From the NCBI GenBank assembly GCA_945869265.1, contig CAMBOI010000029.1, forward strand, positions 1 through 40,142: a DNA stretch of 40,142 nt, in the 5' to 3' direction. The first letter of the stretch is position 1. Every line of letters starts with the position of its first letter. A program made the position numbers and the translations under genes. The notes under the pieces are model-generated. The model was not told the DNA's origin. It saw only the letters and a list, made by a program, of their open reading frames with translations, and made no database searches. Shown here in pieces: positions 7,193 through 14,436 of the stretch. The DNA is from an uncultured Prevotella sp. (GTDB lineage: Bacteria > Bacteroidota > Bacteroidia > Bacteroidales > Bacteroidaceae).

Positions 7193-7619
7193 CAACAACG
7201 GTATTGCTGTCGAAGGCTCGCTGAAGATAGAGCATCTCGACTTCGAGTTTGGCAAGGGCATTAAGTCGGTGTCTGGGGTTCACGCCACCACAAAAGAGGA
7301 AGAAACCTATGACGAAGCCGAAGAAATAATTGAGGAGGACAATGCCTGCTACGACCCTTTGTCATCTGACAAGGCTATGGCTATATGGCAAAAATTGAGG
7401 TGTCATCATTTAGTTGATAAACATAACAAACCTCTTTTGTCGCAACCTAAGGCTGCGATATTAGCCGTGGTTATTTCACAAAAGTTGGATCTTAATCCAA
7501 AATGGACGTTTCTTGAAAAGCTATGGGGGATTGAAGACTTGGCTACTCTCCACAGCAAGGCCAAGGAACGTAATTATTATGCAGCATTATTTAAGGAGTA
7601 TTCTAACTTATTGAGCTAG
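7170..7619 (+). CDS. Hypothetical protein with Asn-Gly motif and C-terminal helical domain (149 aa)
   Basis: The gene overlaps the winged-helix gene by 23 bp. It opens MAIVIKGDNNGIAVEGSL, resembling the VDGNNNGVLGENIGI segment of its neighbour; such beta-strand Asn-Gly motifs are often seen at the ends of effector-associated or oligomerising proteins. An acidic linker (about 45-60, KEEETYDEAEEIIEED) leads to a helical domain (about 63-149) with SQPKAAILAVVISQKLDLNPKWTFLEKLWG, a layout I have seen in small Bacteroidales mobile-element proteins but cannot name. A very strong terminator follows. Function unknown. Confidence 0.6.
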   Translation: MAIVIKGDNNGIAVEGSLKIEHLDFEFGKGIKSVSGVHATTKEEETYDEAEEIIEEDNACYDPLSSDKAMAIWQKLRCHHLVDKHNKPLLSQPKAAILAVVISQKLDLNPKWTFLEKLWGIEDLATLHSKAKERNYYAALFKEYSNLLS

Positions 7620-7640
7620 AGTAATTTATAGTATATATTG

Positions 7641-7680
7641 GCAGGAAAAACCGACAGGATGAATGTCGTTTTTCCTGCCA
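7641..7680 (+). terminator. Strong intrinsic terminator
   Basis: GGCAGGAAAAA and its complement TTTTTCCTGCC frame an inner CGACA/TGTCG stem with one bulged C; a short T-run follows (7681-7685). It closes the winged-helix module and insulates the peptidase module. Confidence 0.85.
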
Positions 7681-7724
7681 TTTTTCATGTCGGTTACCTG
7701 ACAGTTTATTCCATTTTTTCTTCT

Positions 7725-7765
7725 TACCTTTGTCACCGCAATCAGGAATCATTCCTGATGGCGGT
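7725..7765 (+). promoter_or_regulatory. Promoter -7 box followed by a palindrome ahead of the peptidase/primase module
   Basis: TACCTTTG at 7725-7732 is followed within 3 bp by a long palindrome (7735-7765) whose centre ATCAGGAAT-C-ATTCCTGAT is perfect. The -33 region is weak (TTTA at 7705-7708). The arrangement resembles the promoter-palindrome pair at 4385-4424; the palindrome may be an operator or a stable leader hairpin. Confidence 0.55.
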
Positions 7766-7789
7766 TAGATCATTTAATTATATTTACTT

Positions 7790-8251
7790 ATGAGACTATC
7801 AAAGAATTTTACGTATGAGGAGCTCACGCACTCTAATGTGGCGGAGCGAAAGGGTCTAAGAAACAGACCCAAGACAAAGGAGGAAGAGAAGAAGGTGATC
7901 GAGAATCTGAAGGCGCTGTGCATGGAAGTGCTGCAGCCACTGAGGGACTATCTCGGGAAACCGGTGGTGATTTCGAGCGGATTCCGCTCGGAGGAGGTGA
8001 ATCGGGCTGTTGGAGGCGTGAAGGGGTCGCAACACCTCAAAGGGGAAGCGGCGGATATTCATGTTGAAGATACCGAACATTTATTGAAGATTATGCACTT
8101 CATTATGGACGAGACGGACTTTGACCAGCTCATCTGGGAGAAGAACAAGCAAGGAACACAATGGGTGCATGTAAGTTACAGACGCAATGGGGTGAACAAG
8201 CACCAGGTGCTGAGCAGTAGGGAATTATTATTTACAACTAAAATTAAATAA
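7790..8251 (+). CDS. Peptidase M15 (D-Ala-D-Ala carboxypeptidase/endolysin type)
   Basis: A 153-aa zinc peptidase of the M15A family (PF08291), which cuts peptidoglycan stem peptides. The signature is intact: SSGFRSEEVN, then SQHLKGEAADI with His82 and Asp89 and WVHVSY with His127 as zinc ligands. There is no signal peptide, as in phage endolysins and in the many Bacteroidales mobile elements that carry such a gene. It starts the module that goes on to a probable helicase and primase, so it is more likely part of a mobile or phage-derived unit than of cell-wall growth. Confidence 0.88.
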   Translation: MRLSKNFTYEELTHSNVAERKGLRNRPKTKEEEKKVIENLKALCMEVLQPLRDYLGKPVVISSGFRSEEVNRAVGGVKGSQHLKGEAADIHVEDTEHLLKIMHFIMDETDFDQLIWEKNKQGTQWVHVSYRRNGVNKHQVLSSRELLFTTKIK

Positions 8252-8253
8252 TT

Positions 8254-8571
8254 ATGAAAAAACAAGTAAAAGGAATTGATTTGACCTTAGTGGTCAATGA
8301 CGAGTGCGAGCAGACGACTCGCAAGGTGATGAACGGTGCCCTGGACTTCAATAAGTCGGGAACGAAGGCTACTTTTGTGGAGGCGGCTCCAAGAAAGGCG
8401 CACACGAGAAACACGAAGGTGTGGGACGGTGAATTGCTCTCGATGATCATGAAGCCTAATGGTACGTATCAGGTGCACACAAAAAGTGTGAATCCTCTGG
8501 CTGTGGAGAATTTCGTTTTGAGAATGTATAACGAAGCTTGCGCTGTGCTAATCAAGGCGAAAAACAACTGA
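8254..8571 (+). CDS. Hypothetical protein (105 aa)
   Basis: I do not recognise a family. The gene follows the peptidase stop by two bases and so is surely co-transcribed. The protein begins MKKQVKGIDLTLVVNDECEQ and has a basic middle (PRKAHTRNTKVWDGE) and a C-terminal helix (VENFVLRMYNEACAVLIKA). No signal peptide, membrane helix or metal-binding motif is visible. Confidence 0.55.
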   Translation: MKKQVKGIDLTLVVNDECEQTTRKVMNGALDFNKSGTKATFVEAAPRKAHTRNTKVWDGELLSMIMKPNGTYQVHTKSVNPLAVENFVLRMYNEACAVLIKAKNN

Positions 8572-8600
8572 ATTTTTGACCACAGATGGTTTTTATAGAC

Positions 8601-8650
8601 CACAGATTGGCACAGATTGGCACAGATTAAGAGCCAAAGGCTCTGATTTT
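8601..8650 (+). repeat. 10-bp tandem repeat CACAGATTGG followed by a short hairpin
   Basis: Two full copies and one partial copy of CACAGATTGG occupy 8601-8628. They lead into a small stem (AGAGCC-AAA-GGCTCT, 8630-8644) and a T-run, which may be a weak terminator. CACAGATT also recurs at 11476-11540. Confidence 0.6.
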
Positions 8651-8674
8651 TAAAGAATGAAAGATTGAAAAATT

Positions 8675-8998
8675 ATGAAAGCGATGTGTAAAGTGATTGC
8701 TCAGACGCAGCCGGTGGCTGTGCAGAAGCAGGATGGTTCGACCATCCAGAAGGGAACAATTGTTGTTCAGGAGATTGGTGGAAAATACGATGAATCGTAT
8801 GCGGCTACTCTCCTGGGGAATCTCGCCACGACGAAGTTCACTCCGGGGGACATCGTGTGGGTGGCTCTAAGATTTCAGGCTAAGGACTATCACCCCAAGG
8901 TGAACGGTGTGCCTGATACTACGAGGACAGAATATCTGCAGGACATAATGGTGCAGGACATCGTTAAGGTGGCTGTGGATAATACTGAAGTGTTTTAA
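8675..8998 (+). CDS. Putative OB-fold single-strand DNA-binding-like protein (107 aa)
   Basis: The protein resembles the small beta-rich OB-fold proteins of Bacteroidales (DUF3127/SSB-like): an opening strand (KVIAQTQPVAVQKQDGS), IVVQEIGGKYDES, a LTTKFTPGDIVWVALRFQAKDY-type strand pair and a closing strand (YLQDIMVQDIVKVAV). Position just ahead of a helicase-like ATPase and a primase fits a role in handling single-stranded DNA. The similarity is one of layout, so the call is tentative. The leader has an AAGATTGAAAAA-type repeat also seen elsewhere in the window. Confidence 0.5.
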   Translation: MKAMCKVIAQTQPVAVQKQDGSTIQKGTIVVQEIGGKYDESYAATLLGNLATTKFTPGDIVWVALRFQAKDYHPKVNGVPDTTRTEYLQDIMVQDIVKVAVDNTEVF

Positions 8999-9013
8999 TT
9001 TTAAGGAGTTAAC

Positions 9014-10351
9014 ATGAGAAAGGAATTCATACCTGTAAAATGCATCACCGAGCGGGACCTCCCGCCGGTGTTGCGAATATTCTGGAAGATGGCGGCGTTA
9101 ATGGAGTTCAAGATAGCCTGTCTGATTACGGCATTGACGTGCTTCTGCGCCATGAGTCCGCGACTGAGGTTTCATTATTTCTTCGACGGACTGATGAAGT
9201 GGCATCACTTGCTGGTGCATGCTATCATCATCGGACAAAGCGGCGACGGAAAATCATTCTCCACCGACTTGCTTGCTATGCTTATGGACCCGATATTGAA
9301 GCGCGACCAGGCTGAGGAGGCTAAGGAACTGGAATATGCCGAGAAGAAAAAGGCTAAGGGTGACAAGTGTCAGGAAAAACCGCCTGTGACGGTGAAGATC
9401 TGCCTGAACAAGGTGACGAAAAACAAGATGGTTAAGAGGGCTCACATGATGGTGAGAAAATATGGAAGTCCTTTGACATTTATGCTATATACCGACGAGT
9501 TGTCATCGCTGATTGAGCGCAGGGGTAGCTATGGTGACCTTAGGGACATGGCGAAGCAAGCTTATGACTATAATTCGCTGACCAGCACAGATACTAACTG
9601 TGATGCCAGTTACAATGCTACCGTTGACATTAATTGGTGCTGCGTATGGAACACGACACCGTCTATCTTGTTCAAATATATGGACAAAGATGCTATCGAA
9701 TCGGGTAATGTCAACCGCTCGGTTTACATGCCTCTTGGCGACCTCTTGGCGAATAGCACGACAATAAAAAAGGAATTCAATGAAGAGGAGATGGAACTCA
9801 TCAAGCAGACACAGGATAAACTGATGAAGGAGACGTATGCCGAGGATGACTCGCTGATGCCATTGATAGATGTTGACATGGAATGGCTCTTCGCTGCCGA
9901 GAAGCGATGGTGCGAATATCAGGTGGAACTGGTGAGCAAGAGCGGTTCGTATGCCCGCAACTCCTTCTATAAGCGTTGTTCGGTGTCGGCAGCCCGACTT
10001 GCTACGATGATTTACCATCTGTGGGGTGAAGACCCGTCGAAGCAGGCTAAGGTGAAGAAGGTGTATTTCTTCTTGGCTGACTACATACTGAAATGGCAAC
10101 TGGCGTTGTTCGGAAAGAAATACGAGAAGAACATCGTGGTGATTGACAACGAGGGTGACCAGAGCTTCGTATCGGGCAACACCTTATATGACAAGATGCC
10201 CAAGAGGTTCACCCGCGACCAGCTTGAGGCCAAGAGAAAGGAGATGGAACTGGTGACGGAGGCAAGGAAGACTCTATACGTGTGGCTGAAGAAAAGGCTG
10301 ATTGTGAAGGTGGAAGGTGCTGAAACAGAAATGTTTGAGAAAAACTTTTGA
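9014..10351 (+). CDS. DUF3987 (VirE-associated) P-loop ATPase, probable replication helicase
   Basis: A 445-aa protein of the DUF3987 family, P-loop ATPases that travel with primases in Bacteroidales mobile elements and are thought to unwind DNA at replication start. Walker A is GQSGDGKS (residues 74-81), Walker B FMLYTDELSSL (about 156-166), and the sensor-like WNTTP lies near 214. A Lys/Glu-rich insertion (about 98-120) separates Walker A from the core. A good ribosome site (AAGGAG) precedes the ATG at 9014. The stop is 5 bp before the primase start. VirE N-terminal domain is absent, so this is the short form. Confidence 0.82.
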   Translation: MRKEFIPVKCITERDLPPVLRIFWKMAALMEFKIACLITALTCFCAMSPRLRFHYFFDGLMKWHHLLVHAIIIGQSGDGKSFSTDLLAMLMDPILKRDQAEEAKELEYAEKKKAKGDKCQEKPPVTVKICLNKVTKNKMVKRAHMMVRKYGSPLTFMLYTDELSSLIERRGSYGDLRDMAKQAYDYNSLTSTDTNCDASYNATVDINWCCVWNTTPSILFKYMDKDAIESGNVNRSVYMPLGDLLANSTTIKKEFNEEEMELIKQTQDKLMKETYAEDDSLMPLIDVDMEWLFAAEKRWCEYQVELVSKSGSYARNSFYKRCSVSAARLATMIYHLWGEDPSKQAKVKKVYFFLADYILKWQLALFGKKYEKNIVVIDNEGDQSFVSGNTLYDKMPKRFTRDQLEAKRKEMELVTEARKTLYVWLKKRLIVKVEGAETEMFEKNF

Positions 10352-10356
10352 TTGAT

Positions 10357-11313
10357 ATGAAAAGAGATGAGATTCAGAAATTGAGAGAGCTGCCCATAGA
10401 AGGGGTGGCTCTCCATTTAGGTTTGAAACTGAAGGGACACAGGACGTTGTGCGTGAATCATCAGGAGCGTCACATGTCACTTCATTTTTCGCAGAAAAAC
10501 AACAGGGGAAAATGCTTTAGTTGCGGATGGAGCTGCGATTCGATATCCCTGGTGGAGAAGGTGAACGGAGTGGGATTTCTTGATGCATGCAAGTGGTTGG
10601 CTGAGGAATACAAGCTGATTATCAGTGGATTACATACTCAAGAGAAATTTATCGAAAGGAGGGAACGTAAGTCGGAGGTGAATATCAGCTATCTGAACAT
10701 GTTGATGGAGCGACCGAAGATAACGTCACTTGCAAGGCGATTTTTGGTGGAGGAAAGACGCATTTCGGAGGATGTGATAAAGGAAATAGGTATATCGAGT
10801 ATTGATACTGACATCACAATGGACGGAAAAATGGACGGACAATGGTATAATGCCCCTGCACTGCTGCTGCCATACCGCGACGCAAAGGGTAATCTGCAGA
10901 ATGTGCAGGCAAGATACTTGGGAAGCGAGAAGAAACCACGGTTTCAGTTTCCGAAGGGTTCGACGTGCTCGATATTCAATCTGCCGCAGGTGGCTGCTCT
11001 CGGGGATAACGACACGCTGTTCATCAGTGAGGGACCGACGGACTGCCTCGCCCTGCTGTCGAGCGGAAGAAAGGCTATAGGCATTGCTTCGGCCACTACT
11101 CTGACATTCGAGGACAAGAAGATGCTCGGAGAGTTGCTGCCGAAGACTACTACTTTGGCTTGCTTCCCAGACAACGACAAGGCGGGGCAAACGCTCTACG
11201 AGGACCTGGTGAAAATGGCGAATGACATCGGGGTGTGCATTGTGAGGCACAGACTTCCGGAGGGGTGTAAGGACTTTGGGGAGGCGTGGAGGAAATTAGG
11301 AATTAGGAATTAG
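10357..11313 (+). CDS. DNA primase with CHC2 zinc finger and Toprim domain
   Basis: The ATG at 10357 gives 318 aa; a TTG at 10348 overlapping the upstream stop is less likely. An N-terminal CHC2 zinc finger uses Cys32, His35, Cys53 and Cys56 (CVNH...CFSC) for template binding. A Toprim domain follows, with the Glu of LFISEGPTD and the FPDNDKAG metal site. This is the short DnaG-like form found in phages and integrative elements, lacking the helicase-binding C-terminus. With the DUF3987 ATPase it forms a primase-helicase pair. Its last codons (GEAWRKLGIRN) run into AATTAGG tandem repeats, and this gene end is duplicated in inverted orientation near 40.0 kb. Confidence 0.9.
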   Translation: MKRDEIQKLRELPIEGVALHLGLKLKGHRTLCVNHQERHMSLHFSQKNNRGKCFSCGWSCDSISLVEKVNGVGFLDACKWLAEEYKLIISGLHTQEKFIERRERKSEVNISYLNMLMERPKITSLARRFLVEERRISEDVIKEIGISSIDTDITMDGKMDGQWYNAPALLLPYRDAKGNLQNVQARYLGSEKKPRFQFPKGSTCSIFNLPQVAALGDNDTLFISEGPTDCLALLSSGRKAIGIASATTLTFEDKKMLGELLPKTTTLACFPDNDKAGQTLYEDLVKMANDIGVCIVRHRLPEGCKDFGEAWRKLGIRN

Positions 11314-11343
11314 GGATTAGGGATTATTGAAGGGCACGGAAAT
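11272..11343 (+). repeat. Primase gene end plus AATTAGG tandem repeats, copy 1 of an inverted pair
   Basis: The stretch from the codons for FGEAWRK through four to five AATTAGG/GATTAGG units to ATTGAAGGGCACGGAAA matches, in reverse complement, 39921-40013. The two copies are inverted and about 28.6 kb apart. Confidence 0.85.
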
Positions 11344-11825
11344 CCACGGCTTTTTTTAAAAGACACGGCTGGCTCCGCATTGATATTATCCACGGCACTT
11401 CGTGATTACGGCTTGCTGGCGCAAGTTCACGGCTTTCTTTTCCACTGTGGGCTTTGTCCACAGAGTTTTTTTGTCCACAGATTATCACAGATTAACACAG
11501 ATTTTTTAATATCTAAAGATATTTTGATTATCACAGATTTCATTCCTAATTGTATTTAGGCACGGAAATCCACGGCTTTTTTTAAAAGACACGGCTTGGC
11601 TCCGCATTGATATCCCACGGCACTTCGTGATTACGGCTTGCTTCGCAAGTTCACGGCTTAGTTTGCTCTGCGGTAACGAGCCGTGTCTATACTTTAGTAT
11701 AGCTTAAATGCTAATTAAGCCATTCCTATGCGCAGCCCAGCCGTGTCTTTTTTAAAAGCCGTGTTCATCCGTGCCTAAAAAATCATCCAGCCGTGCCTAA
11801 AAATCTTTCAATCTTTCATAAAAAG
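11314..11825. repeat. Non-coding repeat array with CACGGCTT motifs
   Basis: No gene is seen in these roughly 510 bases. Two direct copies of about 102 bp lie at 11333-11435 and 11559-11659, sharing the runs GGCACGGAAATCCACGGCTT, AAAAGACACGGCT and CACGGCACTTCGTGATTACG. Parts recur inverted: 11559-11596 pairs with 11739-11775. Between the copies are CACAGATT repeats (11476-11540). Near the end, TCTTTCAATCTTTCAT mirrors GAAAGATTGAAAGA motifs found at 19.7 kb. It behaves like a nest of miniature palindromic elements; no transposase is present. Confidence 0.75.
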
Positions 11826-11858
11826 AATTGGGGAAGTTGAATGATCACTTCCCCAATT
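11826..11858 (-). terminator. Terminator of uxaC
   Basis: A perfect 12-bp stem AATTGGGGAAGT / ACTTCCCCAATT with a 9-base loop lies just past the uxaC stop; on the minus strand it is followed by TCTTTTTAT. Confidence 0.85.
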
Positions 11859-11866
11859 GTTTGTAT

Positions 11867-13267
11867 TTAATAGAACTTGAAATAACGCTTGGCGTTGTTG
11901 TAGGAGATGTCCTCTACCATACGAGAAAGTATCTCGTGGTCGTTGGGAAGAAGACCCTTCTCTACGTCGTTGCCGAGGATGTTGCAGAGCAGGCGACGGA
12001 AATACTCATGACGAGGATAGCTCAGGAACGAGCGGGAGTCGGTGAGCATTCCCACGAAACGACTGAGCAAACCAAGTACTGAAAGGGCATTGATCTGACG
12101 GGTCATACCATCAAGCTGGTCGTTGAACCACCAACCAGAACCAAACTGAATCTTTCCGGGTTCGCCGCCCTGGAAATTGCCAAGCATGGTGGCAATAACC
12201 TCATTGGCGCAAGGATTAAGTGTATATAATATGGTACGCGTGAGCTTGCCTTCCATGTTGAGCTTGTTGAGGAAGTGGCTCATGGCACGAGCAGTGTTGA
12301 ACTCGCCGATTGAGTCGAAACCAGTGTCGGGACCAAGTTGGTTGTACATCTTGGTGTTGTTGTCGCGGATAGCTCCGTAGTGGAACTGCTGTGTCCAGCC
12401 TGCGTCGGCATCCATCTCTGCCATAACAGTGAGGAAGCAGTTCTTATACTGGCGAACCTCAAAATCGGAGAGGCTCTGTCCGCTGAGAGCCTTGGCGAAG
12501 ATGGTCTCAATCTGAGTGTCGGTGTATTCCTCGTCATAGAACTCCTCGATACCGTGGTCGGAGAGCTTACATCCGTTCTCGGCAAAGAAGTCGTGACGCT
12601 TCTGAAGTGCATCCACCATATCCTTGAACGATGTGATATCTACGTCAGCCACCTGAGCCAACTGCTTAACGTAATCGGCAAACTCGGGTTTCTCGATATT
12701 CATAGCCTTGTCGGGACGCCATGCGGGAATCATCTTGATCTCAAAACCACTCTCGCGAGTCTGCTTGTGATAGCGAAGGTCGTCAACGGGGTCGTCGGTG
12801 GTACATACGCACTCTACATTATAGTGGCGCATCAGACCACGGGCTGAGAACTCTGGCTGCTGCAGTTTCTCGTTACACTCGTCGAAAATCTCACGGGCAG
12901 TCTTTGGAGAGAGCTGCTTGGTGATACCGAAGGCAGTCTTCAGTTCGAGGTGAGTCCAGTGATAGAGAGGGTTGCGGAATGTATATGGCACTGTCTCTGC
13001 CCATTTCTCAAACTTCTCCCAGTCGCTGGTGTCCTTGCCTGTGCAGTATTTCTCATCCACACCATTGGTGCGCATGGCACGCCATTTATAGTGGTCGCCA
13101 CCAAGCCAGAGCTCGGTGATGCTCTTAAACTTATGGTCGTTGGCTACCATCTCGGGGATAAGATGGCAATGATAGTCGATGATGGGCATCTTAGCCGCAT
13201 GATTGTGGAACAAATCCTGCGCCACCTCGGTGTCGAGCAGGAAATTCTCGTCGTTGAATTGTTTCAT
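11867..13267 (-). CDS. uxaC: Glucuronate isomerase
   Basis: UxaC interconverts D-glucuronate and D-fructuronate (and D-galacturonate and D-tagaturonate), the first step in using uronic acids from pectin or glycosaminoglycans. The 466-aa length and start MKQFNDENFLLDTEVAQDLFH are typical of the family. The amidohydrolase-like metal site DYHCHL (His33, His35) and the TTDDPVDDLRYH segment near residue 155 are intact. The gene stands alone here, divergent from ansA, with its own promoter and terminator; other uronate genes are not in the window. Confidence 0.96.
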   Translation of the reverse strand: MKQFNDENFLLDTEVAQDLFHNHAAKMPIIDYHCHLIPEMVANDHKFKSITELWLGGDHYKWRAMRTNGVDEKYCTGKDTSDWEKFEKWAETVPYTFRNPLYHWTHLELKTAFGITKQLSPKTAREIFDECNEKLQQPEFSARGLMRHYNVECVCTTDDPVDDLRYHKQTRESGFEIKMIPAWRPDKAMNIEKPEFADYVKQLAQVADVDITSFKDMVDALQKRHDFFAENGCKLSDHGIEEFYDEEYTDTQIETIFAKALSGQSLSDFEVRQYKNCFLTVMAEMDADAGWTQQFHYGAIRDNNTKMYNQLGPDTGFDSIGEFNTARAMSHFLNKLNMEGKLTRTILYTLNPCANEVIATMLGNFQGGEPGKIQFGSGWWFNDQLDGMTRQINALSVLGLLSRFVGMLTDSRSFLSYPRHEYFRRLLCNILGNDVEKGLLPNDHEILSRMVEDISYNNAKRYFKFY

Positions 13268-13321
13268 TGTTTTTAACTATTTATTTTTTTAATGATTTGT
13301 TATATTTTCGATTTTATGCTG

Positions 13322-13353
13322 CAAAAATACAAAAAAAATTCGATATTCTCAAA
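13322..13353 (-). promoter_or_regulatory. Promoter of uxaC
   Basis: On the minus strand TTTG (13353-13350) and TATTTTTG (13329-13322) are 20 bp apart, fitting the Bacteroidetes consensus. A divergent -7 box for ansA lies within 45 bp. Confidence 0.65.
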
Positions 13354-13362
13354 TTTTTTACT

Positions 13363-13370
13363 TAATTTTG
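13363..13370 (+). promoter_or_regulatory. -7 box of the ansA-cysE promoter
   Basis: TAATTTTG at 13363-13370, 21 bp before the ansA ATG, fits TAnnTTTG. The -33 region is AT-rich without a clear TTTG. Confidence 0.55.
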
Positions 13371-13391
13371 CACGCAAAAAGAACGTAAACG

Positions 13392-14426
13392 ATGACGTTA
13401 GTGAACAAAGTACTGCTAATTTACACCGGTGGAACGATTGGAATGAACAGAAATCCGCGCACCGGTGCACTCGAACCATTCAAGTTTGAGCATTTACTCG
13501 CGAATGTGCCCGAACTGAATGATTTCGACGTTGAGATAAATACCTACCAGTTTACTCCACCCATCGACTCAAGCGACATGTCGCCTCAATTGTGGATAGA
13601 CCTCGTGCACATCATTGCCAACAACTATGCGCAATACGACGGATTCGTGATTCTGCACGGCACCGACACCATGGCATATACTGCATCCGCCCTGAGCTAT
13701 ATGCTCGACAATCTGACTAAGCCAGTGATACTCACAGGGTCGCAGTTGCCTATTGGTCAGTTGCGCACCGACGGCAAGGAGAATCTCATCACGAGCATTG
13801 AGATTGCCGCCGCGAAAAGGCACGACGGAAGGGCGATGGTGCCCGAGGTGGGTATATACTTTAATGGGCATCTCATGAGAGGCAACCGCACCACCAAGCA
13901 GAGTGCTGACAATTTTAATGCCTTCGAAAGCTTCAACTACGGACACTTGGCTGATGCGGGAGTGACCATCGACTATCACGAGAACAGGATATTGACTCCC
14001 GACTTCAGCAAACCGATGGAACCGCGATTCCAGCTCGACCCGAGTGTGCTGGTGTTCACTATCTTCCCTGGAATACAAGAGAGTTTGGTGAAACAGATTC
14101 TCACCACTCCCGACCTGCGCTCCATCGTGATGCGCACCTACGGCAGCGGCAATGCTCCGCAATACACATGGCTCATCAATATGCTGAAGGAAGCCACTGC
14201 CGCCGGCAAGGTGATTATCAATATCAGTCAGTGCATGGCTGGCAGTGTGGAGATGAGCAGATACGACACTGGATATCAGTTGAAGGCTGCGGGTGTGTTG
14301 AGCGGATATGACAGTACGGTGGAGAGTGCCGTCACCAAACTGATGTATCTACAGGCGAGATTTTCCGATTCTCACCAGGTGAGGAATTTCATGTCGCGTA
14401 GCATTCGAGGGGAAATAACTATTTAA
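13392..14426 (+). CDS. ansA: Type I (cytoplasmic) L-asparaginase
   Basis: The enzyme hydrolyses L-asparagine to aspartate and ammonia. The 344-aa protein starts with the catalytic strand LLIYTGGTIGM (nucleophile Thr in TGGTIG) and has the second signature GFVILHGTDTMAYTASALSYML around residue 85-105. There is no signal peptide, which fits the type I, cytoplasmic form. It is followed after 10 bp by cysE, so the two are probably one operon linking amino-acid nitrogen and cysteine supply, though such pairs can be mere neighbours. Confidence 0.95.
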   Translation: MTLVNKVLLIYTGGTIGMNRNPRTGALEPFKFEHLLANVPELNDFDVEINTYQFTPPIDSSDMSPQLWIDLVHIIANNYAQYDGFVILHGTDTMAYTASALSYMLDNLTKPVILTGSQLPIGQLRTDGKENLITSIEIAAAKRHDGRAMVPEVGIYFNGHLMRGNRTTKQSADNFNAFESFNYGHLADAGVTIDYHENRILTPDFSKPMEPRFQLDPSVLVFTIFPGIQESLVKQILTTPDLRSIVMRTYGSGNAPQYTWLINMLKEATAAGKVIINISQCMAGSVEMSRYDTGYQLKAAGVLSGYDSTVESAVTKLMYLQARFSDSHQVRNFMSRSIRGEITI

Positions 14427-14436
14427 TTATAAATAT

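Noticed and set aside
8254..8571. HU-like DNA-binding or smalltalk protein next to the M15 peptidase
   Set aside because: Length and sequence do not match either family; left as unknown.
11333..11659. Two direct repeats as a CRISPR remnant
   Set aside because: Only two copies of about 102 bp, with unrelated spacing and internal palindromes; no cas genes.
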